Of a stretch of 7,835 bases of DNA, positions 1-5,243 are shown in pieces. This stretch comes from Bacteroidales bacterium UBA3623 (GTDB lineage: Bacteria > Bacteroidota > Bacteroidia > Bacteroidales > UBA932), in the NCBI GenBank assembly GCA_002373715.1, contig DFLI01000008.1, forward strand, positions 1-7,835, given 5' to 3'. How positions within the stretch are numbered: position 1 is the stretch's first letter; each line of letters starts with the position of its first letter. Made by a program: the position numbers and the translations under genes. The notes beneath the pieces are model-generated. The model did not search any database. It had not been told where the DNA came from and saw only the letters and a program-made list of their open reading frames with translations.

Positions 1-365
1 GCATCAACGCCTGGGGCCCGGACTTTGACCACGTGCACTACGGCCTTACAACGGCCAAGTACCGCAGCGCCAATGTGCCGGTATACACCAAGCAACTGGA
101 CAATGTACAGTTCAGCCTGGTAGCTGCCATTCACAATATCTTTGAACTGGGCGTTGAGAAGGCCATGGAGGAAAACCGCAATGCCGCCACGCAGATGGCC
201 AGCCTTTCCGATGCCCAGGACAGTGTTCCCACAGAGGAAGAAGCGCCCGCCACCGACGGCTTAACCGCCCTGGTGGAAGAGGTCTCGGACACCGTTACCT
301 CCCGCCGCGAAGCCCTTAAACAGGAGGTCATCCGCCTCCAGAAAGAAGCCGCCCATGAACAGTGA
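1..365 (+). CDS. C-terminal part of an unrecognised protein upstream of prmA (5' end outside window)
   Basis: The reading frame is open from the left edge (codons in phase from base 3) and stops with TGA at 363-365, so the start lies outside the window. About 120 residues are visible. The first half is compact and mixed in character (around WGPDFDHVHYGL and NVPVYTKQLDNVQFSL). The second half is an acidic, alanine-rich linker (PTEEEAPATDG) followed by a charged helix (SRREALKQEVIRLQKEAA) that could form a coiled coil at the very C-terminus. I do not recognise the family. A GTG at 33 is in frame but lies inside what looks like continuous protein, so it is not taken as the start. The last 11 bases overlap prmA (355-365), which suggests the two are cotranscribed and translationally coupled. 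Confidence 0.75.
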   Translation, partial: INAWGPDFDHVHYGLTTAKYRSANVPVYTKQLDNVQFSLVAAIHNIFELGVEKAMEENRNAATQMASLSDAQDSVPTEEEAPATDGLTALVEEVSDTVTSRREALKQEVIRLQKEAAHEQ

Positions 366-1203
366 AGAATACATTGAAGTAAGCGTCAAACTGGAACCTT
401 TCAGCGAAGAGATGGCCGAGATTTTGGAGGCCGAGCTTTCCGACCTCCCCTTCGATTCCTTTGTGGTGGAAGAGCCTTTTTTGAAGTGCTATATCCAGAA
501 GGAGGCTTATCGGCCCTCTGATGTGAGGGTTGTTTTGAGCGGTTACCCTGTGGCCACCGGCTTTACCGCCGTGCTGGTACAGGGGCAGAACTGGAACAGA
601 ACCTGGGAGGCGGGGTTCCAACCCATCGTGGTGGACGGCACCGTTACGGTAAAAGCCAAGTTCAACGAGAACGTGCCCCGCACACGCTTCAATATCTGGA
701 TAGACCCCCGCATGGCCTTTGGCACCGGCTACCATCACACCACCTTCATGATGATGCAGCGCATGCTGGGCCTGGAAGAGTATATCCGCGGCCGCTCGGT
801 AGTAGACATGGGCTGCGGCACGGCCATCCTGGCCATTCTGGCCGCCAAGATGCGCGCCCGCAAGGTGTTTGCCGTGGACATTGATGCCGTGGCGGCGCGT
901 TCCGCCTGGGGCAACTGCCGCTGGAACAAGGTGGGCACGCGGGTGGAAACCGCCTGCGGAGATGCTTCGCTGCTCCAAATGGCCACCTACGATGTGCTGC
1001 TGGCCAACATCCATCGTAACATCATCCTGCAGGATTTACCCACATATTACCGCTCCCTGCGCCGGGGTGGGCACATGCTCCTGAGCGGCTTCTACACGGC
1101 CGATGTCCCCGCCATCCGTTTGGCCACCGAGGCCCTGGGCCTCACCTGGGTAGGCTCTTCCGAACGGGAAGACTGGGCTTGCGTGGAACTGATGAAGCCT
1201 TGA
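355..1203 (+). CDS. prmA: Ribosomal protein L11 methyltransferase PrmA
   Basis: 282 residues, the usual length for the family. PrmA uses S-adenosylmethionine to methylate amino groups of ribosomal protein L11 in the cytoplasm. An N-terminal substrate-recognition domain (about 1-80) leads through the family signature QNWNRTWEAGFQPI (78-91) into the catalytic domain. There IDPRMAFGTGYHHTT (116-130) corresponds to the conserved AFGTGxHxTT segment, DMGCGTAILA (151-160) is SAM motif I, DID (175-177) is the acidic SAM-ribose contact, and LLANIHRN (215-222) is the ANI motif near the active site. The ATG at 355 gives a full-length N-terminus and overlaps the upstream gene by 11 bp, so the pair likely forms an operon ended by the terminator at 1217. 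Family assignment is firm; activity is inferred from the family. Confidence 0.93.
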   Translation: MNSEEYIEVSVKLEPFSEEMAEILEAELSDLPFDSFVVEEPFLKCYIQKEAYRPSDVRVVLSGYPVATGFTAVLVQGQNWNRTWEAGFQPIVVDGTVTVKAKFNENVPRTRFNIWIDPRMAFGTGYHHTTFMMMQRMLGLEEYIRGRSVVDMGCGTAILAILAAKMRARKVFAVDIDAVAARSAWGNCRWNKVGTRVETACGDASLLQMATYDVLLANIHRNIILQDLPTYYRSLRRGGHMLLSGFYTADVPAIRLATEALGLTWVGSSEREDWACVELMKP

Positions 1204-1216
1204 CGAACCTTCCGTC

Positions 1217-1247
1217 ATTCCCGGCTTGACCGGGAATCTTTTTTTTT
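1217..1247 (+). terminator. Intrinsic terminator of the prmA unit
   Basis: A perfect 8-bp stem (ATTCCCGG at 1217-1224 with CCGGGAAT at 1230-1237) with a 5-base loop is followed after one C by nine consecutive T (1239-1247). It lies 14 bp after the prmA stop codon and directly before the tRNA promoter, so it separates the two transcription units. Confidence 0.92.
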
Positions 1248-1248
1248 C

Positions 1249-1256
1249 TATCTTTG
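1249..1256 (+). promoter_or_regulatory. Bacteroidetes-type -7 element for tRNA-Leu
   Basis: TATCTTTG matches TAnnTTTG exactly and is placed 9 bp before the mature tRNA 5' end, which would put the transcription start close to the tRNA. A clear -33 TTTG box is not seen; that region is occupied by the preceding terminator hairpin. Confidence 0.75.
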
Positions 1257-1265
1257 CATCCCCAT

Positions 1266-1347
1266 GCGGGTGTGTTGGAATTGGTAGACAACCCAGACTT
1301 AGGATCTGGTGCCTTACGGCGTATGGGTTCGAGTCCCTTCACCCGCA
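1266..1347 (+). tRNA. tRNA-Leu (anticodon UAG)
   Basis: Acceptor arm GCGGGTG (1266-1272) pairs with CACCCGC (1340-1346), with A at 1347 as the leucine discriminator base. The anticodon arm CCAGA/TCTGG (1293-1297, 1305-1309) holds the loop CTTAGGA with anticodon TAG at 1300-1302. A long variable arm of class II type (stem GCC/GGC, 1311-1320) follows. The T arm has loop TTCGAGT (1328-1334) with one U-U mismatch in the stem (1324/1338). CCA is not encoded: the next bases are CGA. The gene decodes CUN leucine codons. Its 3' end is the apparent integration target of the island described under the repeats. Confidence 0.96.
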
Positions 1348-1449
1348 CGAAAGCTTGCCTGGCTATTGCCAGGCGCTTTTCGTTTTCGGGCGAAGGGACA
1401 AGTCCACCTTCCGTTACCCCCACCCCAAACCCCTCCCCTCGGGGGAGGG
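1342..1449. repeat. Left copy of a 108-bp perfect direct repeat beginning in the tRNA-Leu 3' end (attL-like)
   Basis: Bases 1342-1449 are identical to 6552-6659 (offset 5210). The repeat starts inside the tRNA acceptor arm (CCCGCAC), includes the tRNA terminator, and ends after a CCCTCCCC-TCG-GGGGAGGG hairpin (1431-1449). Similarity continues with substitutions to about 1508, including a hairpin at 1453-1470 whose base pairs are changed in a compensatory way in the other copy, and the palindrome GCCTGCAGGC. The purine/pyrimidine-rich part (ACCCCCACCCC...GGGGGAGGG) resembles intergenic repeats that occur widely in Bacteroidales genomes. Confidence 0.9.
1348..1386 (+). terminator. Terminator hairpin directly after tRNA-Leu
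   Basis: GCCTGG (1357-1362) pairs with CCAGGC (1369-1374) around the loop CTATTG. The stem can be extended with CGAAAGC (1348-1354) against GCTTTTCG (1375-1382) across small bulges. T-rich sequence (TTTTCGTTTT) follows. An exact copy lies at 6558-6596. Confidence 0.75.
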
Positions 1450-1452
1450 ACT

Positions 1453-1470
1453 CGGCGTCAGAAGACGCCG
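1453..1470. repeat. Hairpin with loop AGAA (left copy)
   Basis: CGGCGTC (1453-1459) and GACGCCG (1464-1470) form a perfect 7-bp stem around AGAA. The right copy at 6663-6680 has the same loop with two swapped base pairs, so the structure is kept although the sequence differs. Confidence 0.8.
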
Positions 1471-1599
1471 TTCGCCTGCAGGCTCAATCGCTTTGCTCCG
1501 AAGTCCTCCGATTCAGCTTTGGCCGGGCTTTCGCGATAGTGGTGAAGAGACGTCGCAGGTCCGGGCACGGAGCGTCCCCGGTCCGCAAATTGTCGGGGT

Positions 1600-1739
1600 G
1601 GCGCAGGTGAAATCCCGGATGGCGCAGGTCGGATTTTTTGTGAAGGACCTGCGCCGCAAATCTGCGTTCTGTGGCCTACAGTGGCGCAGGTACTCACACT
1701 TTTTTCGGACCTGCGCCAAAAGGCCGGGAGACCTGCGCC
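1600..1739. repeat. Mirror-symmetric array of six 9-bp motifs GGCGCAGGT/ACCTGCGCC
   Basis: Exact forward copies lie at 1600-1608, 1621-1629 and 1683-1691, and exact inverted copies at 1647-1655, 1709-1717 and 1731-1739. Adjacent forward and inverted copies make two hairpins (1621-1655 and 1683-1717) with identical stems, identical 17-base loops, a T6 run in each loop and a 62-bp period. The outer copies at 1600 and 1731 form an enclosing pair. All six positions mirror around 1669.5 to within one base. A variant, GTCGCAGGT, appears at 1552-1560 and inverted at 1846-1854 and 1890-1898. Confidence 0.9.
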
Positions 1740-1785
1740 AGAAACACAGCCCCGTACACGGACCGGCGACGGCATATGCACTGAG

Positions 1786-1818
1786 AGGCCGATTCGCGTC
1801 GCGGGTCATCGGCCTTTT
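1786..1818 (+). terminator. Terminator-like hairpin
   Basis: AGGCCGAT (1786-1793) pairs with ATCGGCCT (1808-1815) across a 14-base loop, followed by a short T run (TTTT, 1815-1818). No gene upstream clearly needs it, so it may belong to the structured repeats. Confidence 0.4.
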
Positions 1819-1960
1819 CGCTGACCTGAGACAATGCCCGGCATCACCTGCGACGGCATCCGATTCCACCGGCGACGGTGCTCGGCACCACCTGCGACGA
1901 CAGAAGGTATTATCGGCCACCGTTTTCCGGCCGTGCCATGGATTAACCGACCATTTTCAC

Positions 1961-1968
1961 TATCTTCG
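1961..1968 (+). promoter_or_regulatory. Likely -7 element of the DUF1653 operon
   Basis: TATCTTCG differs from TAnnTTTG at one base and ends 4 bp before the ATG at 1973. A start site 4-7 bases downstream would give a leaderless or nearly leaderless mRNA. Confidence 0.5.
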
Positions 1969-1972
1969 CAGT

Positions 1973-2188
1973 ATGGCAGACTATTACAGACATTTCAAAG
2001 GCGGAAAGTATAAGCTCTTGGGTATTGCAAAGGATAGTGAGACCCTGGAGAAGATGGTCGTATATCAGGCTCTATATGGTGAAGGTGAGATGTGGGTAAG
2101 GCCTTATGAGATGTTTTTCGGGACAGTCGAGAGGGATGGTAAAGTTATGCAGCGTTTCACCAAGATAACGGAGGAAGAAGCACTATGA
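1973..2188 (+). CDS. DUF1653-like small protein
   Basis: 71 residues, starting MADYYRHFKGGKYKLLGIAK. The line-up YRHFKGxxYxLLxIAxDSET (5-24), VVYQALYGEG (29-38) and WVRPYEMFFGTV (41-52) is characteristic of DUF1653, a family of small single-domain proteins of unknown function and about this length. The frame stays open upstream to 1226 but that extension is repeat translation and lies before the promoter-like site at 1961, so the ATG at 1973 is chosen. The stop overlaps the start of the next gene (ATGA, 2185-2188), showing translational coupling in a three-gene operon. No catalytic role can be assigned. Confidence 0.88.
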   Translation: MADYYRHFKGGKYKLLGIAKDSETLEKMVVYQALYGEGEMWVRPYEMFFGTVERDGKVMQRFTKITEEEAL

Positions 2189-2667
2189 CTTTTCTAATCG
2201 AATCCATCATTGCTTGCGCTCTGTTTACACTCTTTGTATTCCTATTGTCCAGGAATCCCGTAAAGAGCATATTCAATTACCCGCCAGCTATAATCGAACG
2301 CTGCAAAACCCTCGGACTGGTTGATGATAGTAATAAGCCGGGAGGTATTGTTTTCTATATTAAAAAGATAACGGCGCTGCTTGTGTTTGGTGTGCTTTTG
2401 GGCTTGCTGGTTCGTTATATCAATCATTGCGAAACATTCTGGTGTGGCGTGTTAACTTCCTATGCACTTTGGAACGTTGTGAATTGGTTCGATGCCATTG
2501 TCCTGGATTGCATCTGGTTCTGTCATGACTCTCACTTCATCATCCCTGGAACTGAAGACATGACCGCGGAATACCACGACTACTGGTTCCATATTAAAGG
2601 TTCTCTCATCGGTATGGTACTGGCAATTCCCTCTGTCCTCATTGCCGGAGTAATTGTAATCCTATGA
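2185..2667 (+). CDS. Conserved membrane protein of unknown function, four predicted transmembrane segments
   Basis: 160 residues with hydrophobic segments at about 3-22, 63-80, 85-112 and 137-160. A soluble loop carries FNYPPAIIERCKTLGL (30-45). Between segments 3 and 4 there is a well-defined motif, LDCIWFCHDSHFIIPGTEDM (107-126), then EYHDYWFHIKG (129-139), rich in His, Asp, Glu and Cys and so a candidate metal or substrate site. I recall similar uncharacterised membrane proteins with this NYPPAIxER and HDxxFxIPGTEDM pattern in Firmicutes and Bacteroidetes, but no function is known to me. It overlaps its neighbours by ATGA on both sides, so it is made together with the DUF1653-like and TIGR04076-like proteins. 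Confidence 0.88.
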   Translation: MTFLIESIIACALFTLFVFLLSRNPVKSIFNYPPAIIERCKTLGLVDDSNKPGGIVFYIKKITALLVFGVLLGLLVRYINHCETFWCGVLTSYALWNVVNWFDAIVLDCIWFCHDSHFIIPGTEDMTAEYHDYWFHIKGSLIGMVLAIPSVLIAGVIVIL

Positions 2668-2966
2668 ATAACGTAAGAATCACAGCCATAAGAAAAGCCT
2701 CTTATCCCGACTTAATGGCAAAATATGAAAACCCCATCGAGCATGCCTGTGATGTAGTGGAAGGTCAGCAGTGGATTTCGGTAGATGGTAAGTGTCCGGA
2801 GGGTATGTGTCCTTCTGCCTGGGGCTCTATGAGGGAATTCGTGGAGGCGCTGGCACGTGGAGAGGGTAATTTCTTCGATGGCTGGATGAAGAACCCCATG
2901 AGCGCCATGATCAGCTGCAATGACGGATTCAGGCCAGTGAGCTTCTATCTGGAGGTGATGGAGTAA
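2664..2966 (+). CDS. TIGR04076-like small protein
   Basis: 100 residues. The pattern matches my memory of the TIGR04076 family: an opening VRITAIRKASYPDLMAKY (4-21), a cysteine-containing middle (C29, C44, C49) with EGQQWISVDGKCPEGMCPSAW (33-53; key residues Gly34, Cys44, Pro45, Glu46, Cys49, Trp53), then FDGWM (71-75), a fourth cysteine at 85 and DGFRPVSFYLE (87-97). The spaced cysteines could bind a metal, but the family has no known function that I can state. The start overlaps the membrane-protein stop (ATGA, 2664-2667). It is the last gene of the coupled trio; 67 bp separate it from the aldo/keto reductase. Confidence 0.82.
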   Translation: MNNVRITAIRKASYPDLMAKYENPIEHACDVVEGQQWISVDGKCPEGMCPSAWGSMREFVEALARGEGNFFDGWMKNPMSAMISCNDGFRPVSFYLEVME

Positions 2967-3033
2967 AATGTGTTAAATAAATCGAGATTCTTTATGTTGA
3001 ATCCAAGGCATCAACATACTAAAAAGAAGTAAT

Positions 3034-3858
3034 ATGGAATATAAGGTTTTGAATAATGGACTGAAAATGCCGATGGTCGGGCTGGGTGTCTATAATATCT
3101 CCGAGAGGGAAACCCAGAGAGTGGTCGAAGATGCCGTATCGGTAGGCTATAGGAGTATCGACACTGCTGCTATGTACTACAACGAGAAGGGCGTTGGTGA
3201 TGCAGTTCGGGCATGCGGTGTTCTCCGTGAAGAACTGTTCATCACGACCAAGATATGCGATTCCTGCTATACGAGGGAGGAAACACTGCGCACAGTTGAC
3301 CATTCCATGAAGCAGTTGGGACTTGACTATGTGGATTTGATGCTGATTCACTGGCCTGTCGGAAATCCAACCGTCATGTGGCATACGCTCGAAGAACTCT
3401 ATGAGCAAGGTCTGTTCAAGGCTATCGGTGTATCTAACTTCTATCCCAATACGTTCCCCAAGATTGTAAATGATGCAAAGGTGATGCCTGTTGTGAACCA
3501 ATGCGAGACCCATGTGCTCTATCAGCAAAGGAAGATGCTGGAATACCTGAAGCCGTACAACACGGCATTGGAAGCATGGAGTCCGCTGGCAGAGGGGAAG
3601 CACGGCATCTTCAGGAACAATTCCCTGCTAAGTATTGGCGAGAAATACGGCAAGACATCCGCGCAGGTGGCCCTGAAGTTTCTGATTCAGAACGGCATTG
3701 TTATTATTCCCAAGACAACCCACAAGGAAAGGATGATTGAGAATATCAATCTCTTTGACTTCACCCTATCAGATGATGACCTCCAAGAGATTCGCCTGCT
3801 TGATACAGGCAGGAATGTGACGGGATGGCCGTCGGATGCGCTGAGGTACGAAGTTTAG
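3034..3858 (+). CDS. Aldo/keto reductase
   Basis: 274 residues, the normal length for a soluble prokaryotic aldo/keto reductase, an NADPH-dependent (beta/alpha)8 barrel that reduces aldehydes and ketones. The catalytic tetrad is complete: Asp43 and Tyr48 in SIDTAAMYYNE (41-51), Lys73 in FITTKI (69-74) and His106 in LMLIHWPVG (102-110). KAIGVSNF (129-136), VVNQCETH (153-160) and the cofactor loop IPKTTHKERMIEN (225-237) are also present. The architecture resembles the 2,5-diketo-D-gluconate reductase-like branch, but the substrate is unknown. AAAAGAAGT precedes the ATG. No good TAnnTTTG lies in the 67-bp gap before it, so it may be read through from the three-gene operon. Confidence 0.94.
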   Translation: MEYKVLNNGLKMPMVGLGVYNISERETQRVVEDAVSVGYRSIDTAAMYYNEKGVGDAVRACGVLREELFITTKICDSCYTREETLRTVDHSMKQLGLDYVDLMLIHWPVGNPTVMWHTLEELYEQGLFKAIGVSNFYPNTFPKIVNDAKVMPVVNQCETHVLYQQRKMLEYLKPYNTALEAWSPLAEGKHGIFRNNSLLSIGEKYGKTSAQVALKFLIQNGIVIIPKTTHKERMIENINLFDFTLSDDDLQEIRLLDTGRNVTGWPSDALRYEV

Positions 3859-3871
3859 GCAGAATAAACTT

Positions 3872-3889
3872 TACACATATGTTTGTGTA
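3872..3889 (+). other. Short inverted repeat after the reductase gene
   Basis: TACACA (3872-3877) and TGTGTA (3884-3889) can pair around a 6-base loop 13 bp after the reductase stop. There is no T run, so it is at best a weak terminator. Confidence 0.3.
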
Positions 3890-3952
3890 TAGCAAGAGAG
3901 TGTTCTGACGATTTATACCAGCATCTGAATTCCAAGCAGATTAACCGCCTCA

Positions 3953-3994
3953 AAGTCTTCAAAAATGGTTCGATAATTGTCCCATTGCCCGCAC
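3953..3994. repeat. Internal att-like direct repeat, left copy (42 bp, 1 mismatch to 6517-6558)
   Basis: 3959-3994 is identical over 36 bp to 6523-6558, and the match extends to 3953 with one difference (T3958 versus C6522). From 3965 it reads ATGG-TTCGA-taatt-GTCCC-ATTG-CCCGCAC, a degenerate copy of the tRNA-Leu 3' end, which has ATGGG-TTCGA-GTCCC-TTCA-CCCGCAC at 1323-1348. The two copies share the same 5-base insertion (TAATT), so they descend from one element end rather than independently from the tRNA. Confidence 0.85.
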
Positions 3995-4041
3995 TTTTGA
4001 GCGACATTTTTGAGCGACATGGCTTGGAAGTGTCGCTCAAA
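3995..4041. promoter_or_regulatory. Operator-like repeats upstream of the Fic gene
   Basis: TTTTGAGCGACAT occurs twice in exact tandem (3995-4007 and 4008-4020), followed by an inverted partner TGTCGCTCAAA (4031-4041) that can pair with TTTGAGCGACA (4009-4019) across 11 bases. The cluster ends 5 bp before the -7 element at 4047, the usual place for an operator covering the -33 region. A plausible ligand is the HTH domain of the Fic protein itself. The first repeat abuts the att-like repeat exactly. Confidence 0.7.
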
Positions 4042-4046
4042 GTTTG

Positions 4047-4054
4047 TAGTTTTG
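4047..4054 (+). promoter_or_regulatory. -7 element of the Fic gene
   Basis: TAGTTTTG fits TAnnTTTG exactly and lies 19 bp before the ATG at 4074, leaving a short 5' leader. Confidence 0.65.
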
Positions 4055-4073
4055 CAGGAAAACATTCAGGATT

Positions 4074-5072
4074 ATGGACGATTATCAGTATATCAACCAG
4101 CAGGAACCGGATAAAAACAGGAGGTACGCCAACTGGCAAGCCGCAAAGGGGCTACAGGACGTCGATGGACTGAAAACCTCAGATTATCTGGACAAGGTTG
4201 CCTCAGATAACATTGAGGGTAAGATATCGGCCTACGAGGCGAAAGATCTGATTGACACATACTACGATGTCAAGGAGGACAAGGAGAAGGACTCGCTCTC
4301 GGAGGAGGCTGACAAGGTTGCTTCCAGAATAAACATCCTTATCGGCGAAATCGGGTTCTCTCTATCATCGGAAGAACTGAAATCCATCCACAAACGCTTG
4401 TTTGAAGGGGTGTTCGAGCATGCCGGGACATACAGAAAGAACAATATCCTCAAGCACGAATGGGTACTTGACGGTGACACTGTCACCTACGGCAACGCTT
4501 ACAATCTGGAAGAAAGCGTAGAGAACCTTCTCCGCGCAGAAAAACTCACGCCGTTCAGGAGCCTTGATGAGGAGGAAACAGTCTGGCATTTCACCAAATT
4601 TGTATCTAATCTCTGGAGAATCCACCCGTTTGCGGAAGGCAACACCAGAACCACGGCGGTGTTTACCATCAAATACTTACGCATGCTTGGCTTTGATGTG
4701 GACAACTCCATCTTTGAATCACACTCCCGCTTTTTCAGGGACGCCCTTGTGAGAGCCAACTACTCAAATATCAGAAAAGGCATATACGAAGACAGGGATC
4801 CGCTGGATGACTTCTTTTCAGACCTTATGATTGGAACGAAGCATGAGTTCCATAGCCGATATCTGCACATATATGCCGATAAAGCCAAACTGGAGACCAA
4901 AGATATTGACACCAGCATAATGGAAATGGTCAAAATGGATCGGCATGTAACCCGACAGAAGATAGCCGATACCCTGGGCGTCAGCGTCAAAACGGTTGAA
5001 CGACACCTTAAGAATCTGCCGATTCATTTCTCCGGCCCGGCAAAGACCGGAGAGTGGGTGGTTGAACAGTAG
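4074..5072 (+). CDS. Fic-domain protein with N-terminal inhibitory motif and C-terminal helix-turn-helix
   Basis: 332 residues. Fic proteins transfer AMP (or another nucleotide moiety) from a nucleotide to hydroxyl groups of target proteins. Near the N-terminus SDNIEG (44-49) fits the inhibitory-helix consensus [S/T]xxxE[G/N], whose Glu blocks ATP binding, so the enzyme is likely self-inhibited with the inhibitor placed N-terminal to the core (class II type). The core runs about 90-255, with the flap region near VLDGDTVTYGN (131-141) and the catalytic loop HPFAEGNTR (184-192, catalytic His184). The loop differs from HPFx[D/E]GNGRxxR: Thr replaces Gly at 191 and Ala195 stands where the second Arg is expected. 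Residues 285-313 form a helix-turn-helix (QKIADTLGVSVKTVERHLKNL). It sits behind repeats that may be its own operator. Targets are unknown. Confidence 0.9.
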   Translation: MDDYQYINQQEPDKNRRYANWQAAKGLQDVDGLKTSDYLDKVASDNIEGKISAYEAKDLIDTYYDVKEDKEKDSLSEEADKVASRINILIGEIGFSLSSEELKSIHKRLFEGVFEHAGTYRKNNILKHEWVLDGDTVTYGNAYNLEESVENLLRAEKLTPFRSLDEEETVWHFTKFVSNLWRIHPFAEGNTRTTAVFTIKYLRMLGFDVDNSIFESHSRFFRDALVRANYSNIRKGIYEDRDPLDDFFSDLMIGTKHEFHSRYLHIYADKAKLETKDIDTSIMEMVKMDRHVTRQKIADTLGVSVKTVERHLKNLPIHFSGPAKTGEWVVEQ

Positions 5073-5107
5073 CGTTTTTGTTAAGCAGCTAATATTCAGT
5101 ATGTTAT

Positions 5108-5145
5108 GCTTTTTACTCCCAGCAAAACCTCCCGGAGTAAAATGC
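5108..5145. repeat. Inverted repeat between the Fic and GH5 genes
   Basis: GCTTTTTACTCC (5108-5119) pairs with GGAGTAAAATGC (5134-5145) with one mismatch across a 14-base spacer. The T run is on the left arm and the A run on the right, opposite to an intrinsic terminator for the plus strand, so it is more like a regulatory palindrome or a relic of a mobile-element end. Confidence 0.55.
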
Positions 5146-5212
5146 GCAAGTGATTTATTATCAGGGATTACGATTTACGGGGTCACTTGAGGGAAATTCA
5201 AACTTTTATTTG

Positions 5213-5220
5213 TAGATTTG
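5213..5220 (+). promoter_or_regulatory. -7 element of the GH5 gene
   Basis: TAGATTTG fits TAnnTTTG exactly and ends 23 bp before the ATG at 5244. A CAAGTGA/TCACTTG inverted repeat (5147-5153, 5183-5189) lies upstream and its right arm carries a TTG at about the -33 position, which could be an operator. Confidence 0.65.
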
Positions 5221-5243
5221 TACTATCCTTCACGGAAGGGGTG

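Larger units (their letters stand above)
1349..1972. other. Gene-free, structure-rich stretch between tRNA-Leu and the three-gene operon
   Basis: No convincing gene is present; open frames here translate into arginine/proline-rich low-complexity protein. The stretch holds the tRNA terminator and repeat (to about 1508), the GGCGCAGGT array (1552-1898), a terminator-like hairpin (1786-1818) and a promoter-like site just before the first operon gene. It forms the left end of the putative island. Confidence 0.75.

Noticed and set aside
328..1014. Long open frame on the minus strand opposite prmA
   Set aside because: It is an antisense shadow of a well-recognised gene and is rich in His and Gly without any family motif.
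1217..1237. Terminator stem as a regulatory palindrome for the tRNA
   Set aside because: The perfect stem with a nine-T tract right after prmA is fully explained as an intrinsic terminator.
1342..1449. CRISPR array or insertion sequence ends
   Set aside because: There are only two copies 5.2 kb apart, no regular spacers, no terminal inverted repeats and no transposase gene.
1226..1972. Long upstream extension of the DUF1653 reading frame
   Set aside because: It runs through the tRNA gene, the terminator and the GGCGCAGGT repeats and gives arginine/proline-rich protein; the conserved domain starts at 1973.
3883..4173. Plus-strand frame of 96 residues before and into the Fic gene
   Set aside because: It reads through the att-like repeat, the operator-like repeats and the Fic promoter and overlaps the Fic start. 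Its middle looks fairly protein-like, so a relic of coding sequence cannot be excluded, but there is no family match.
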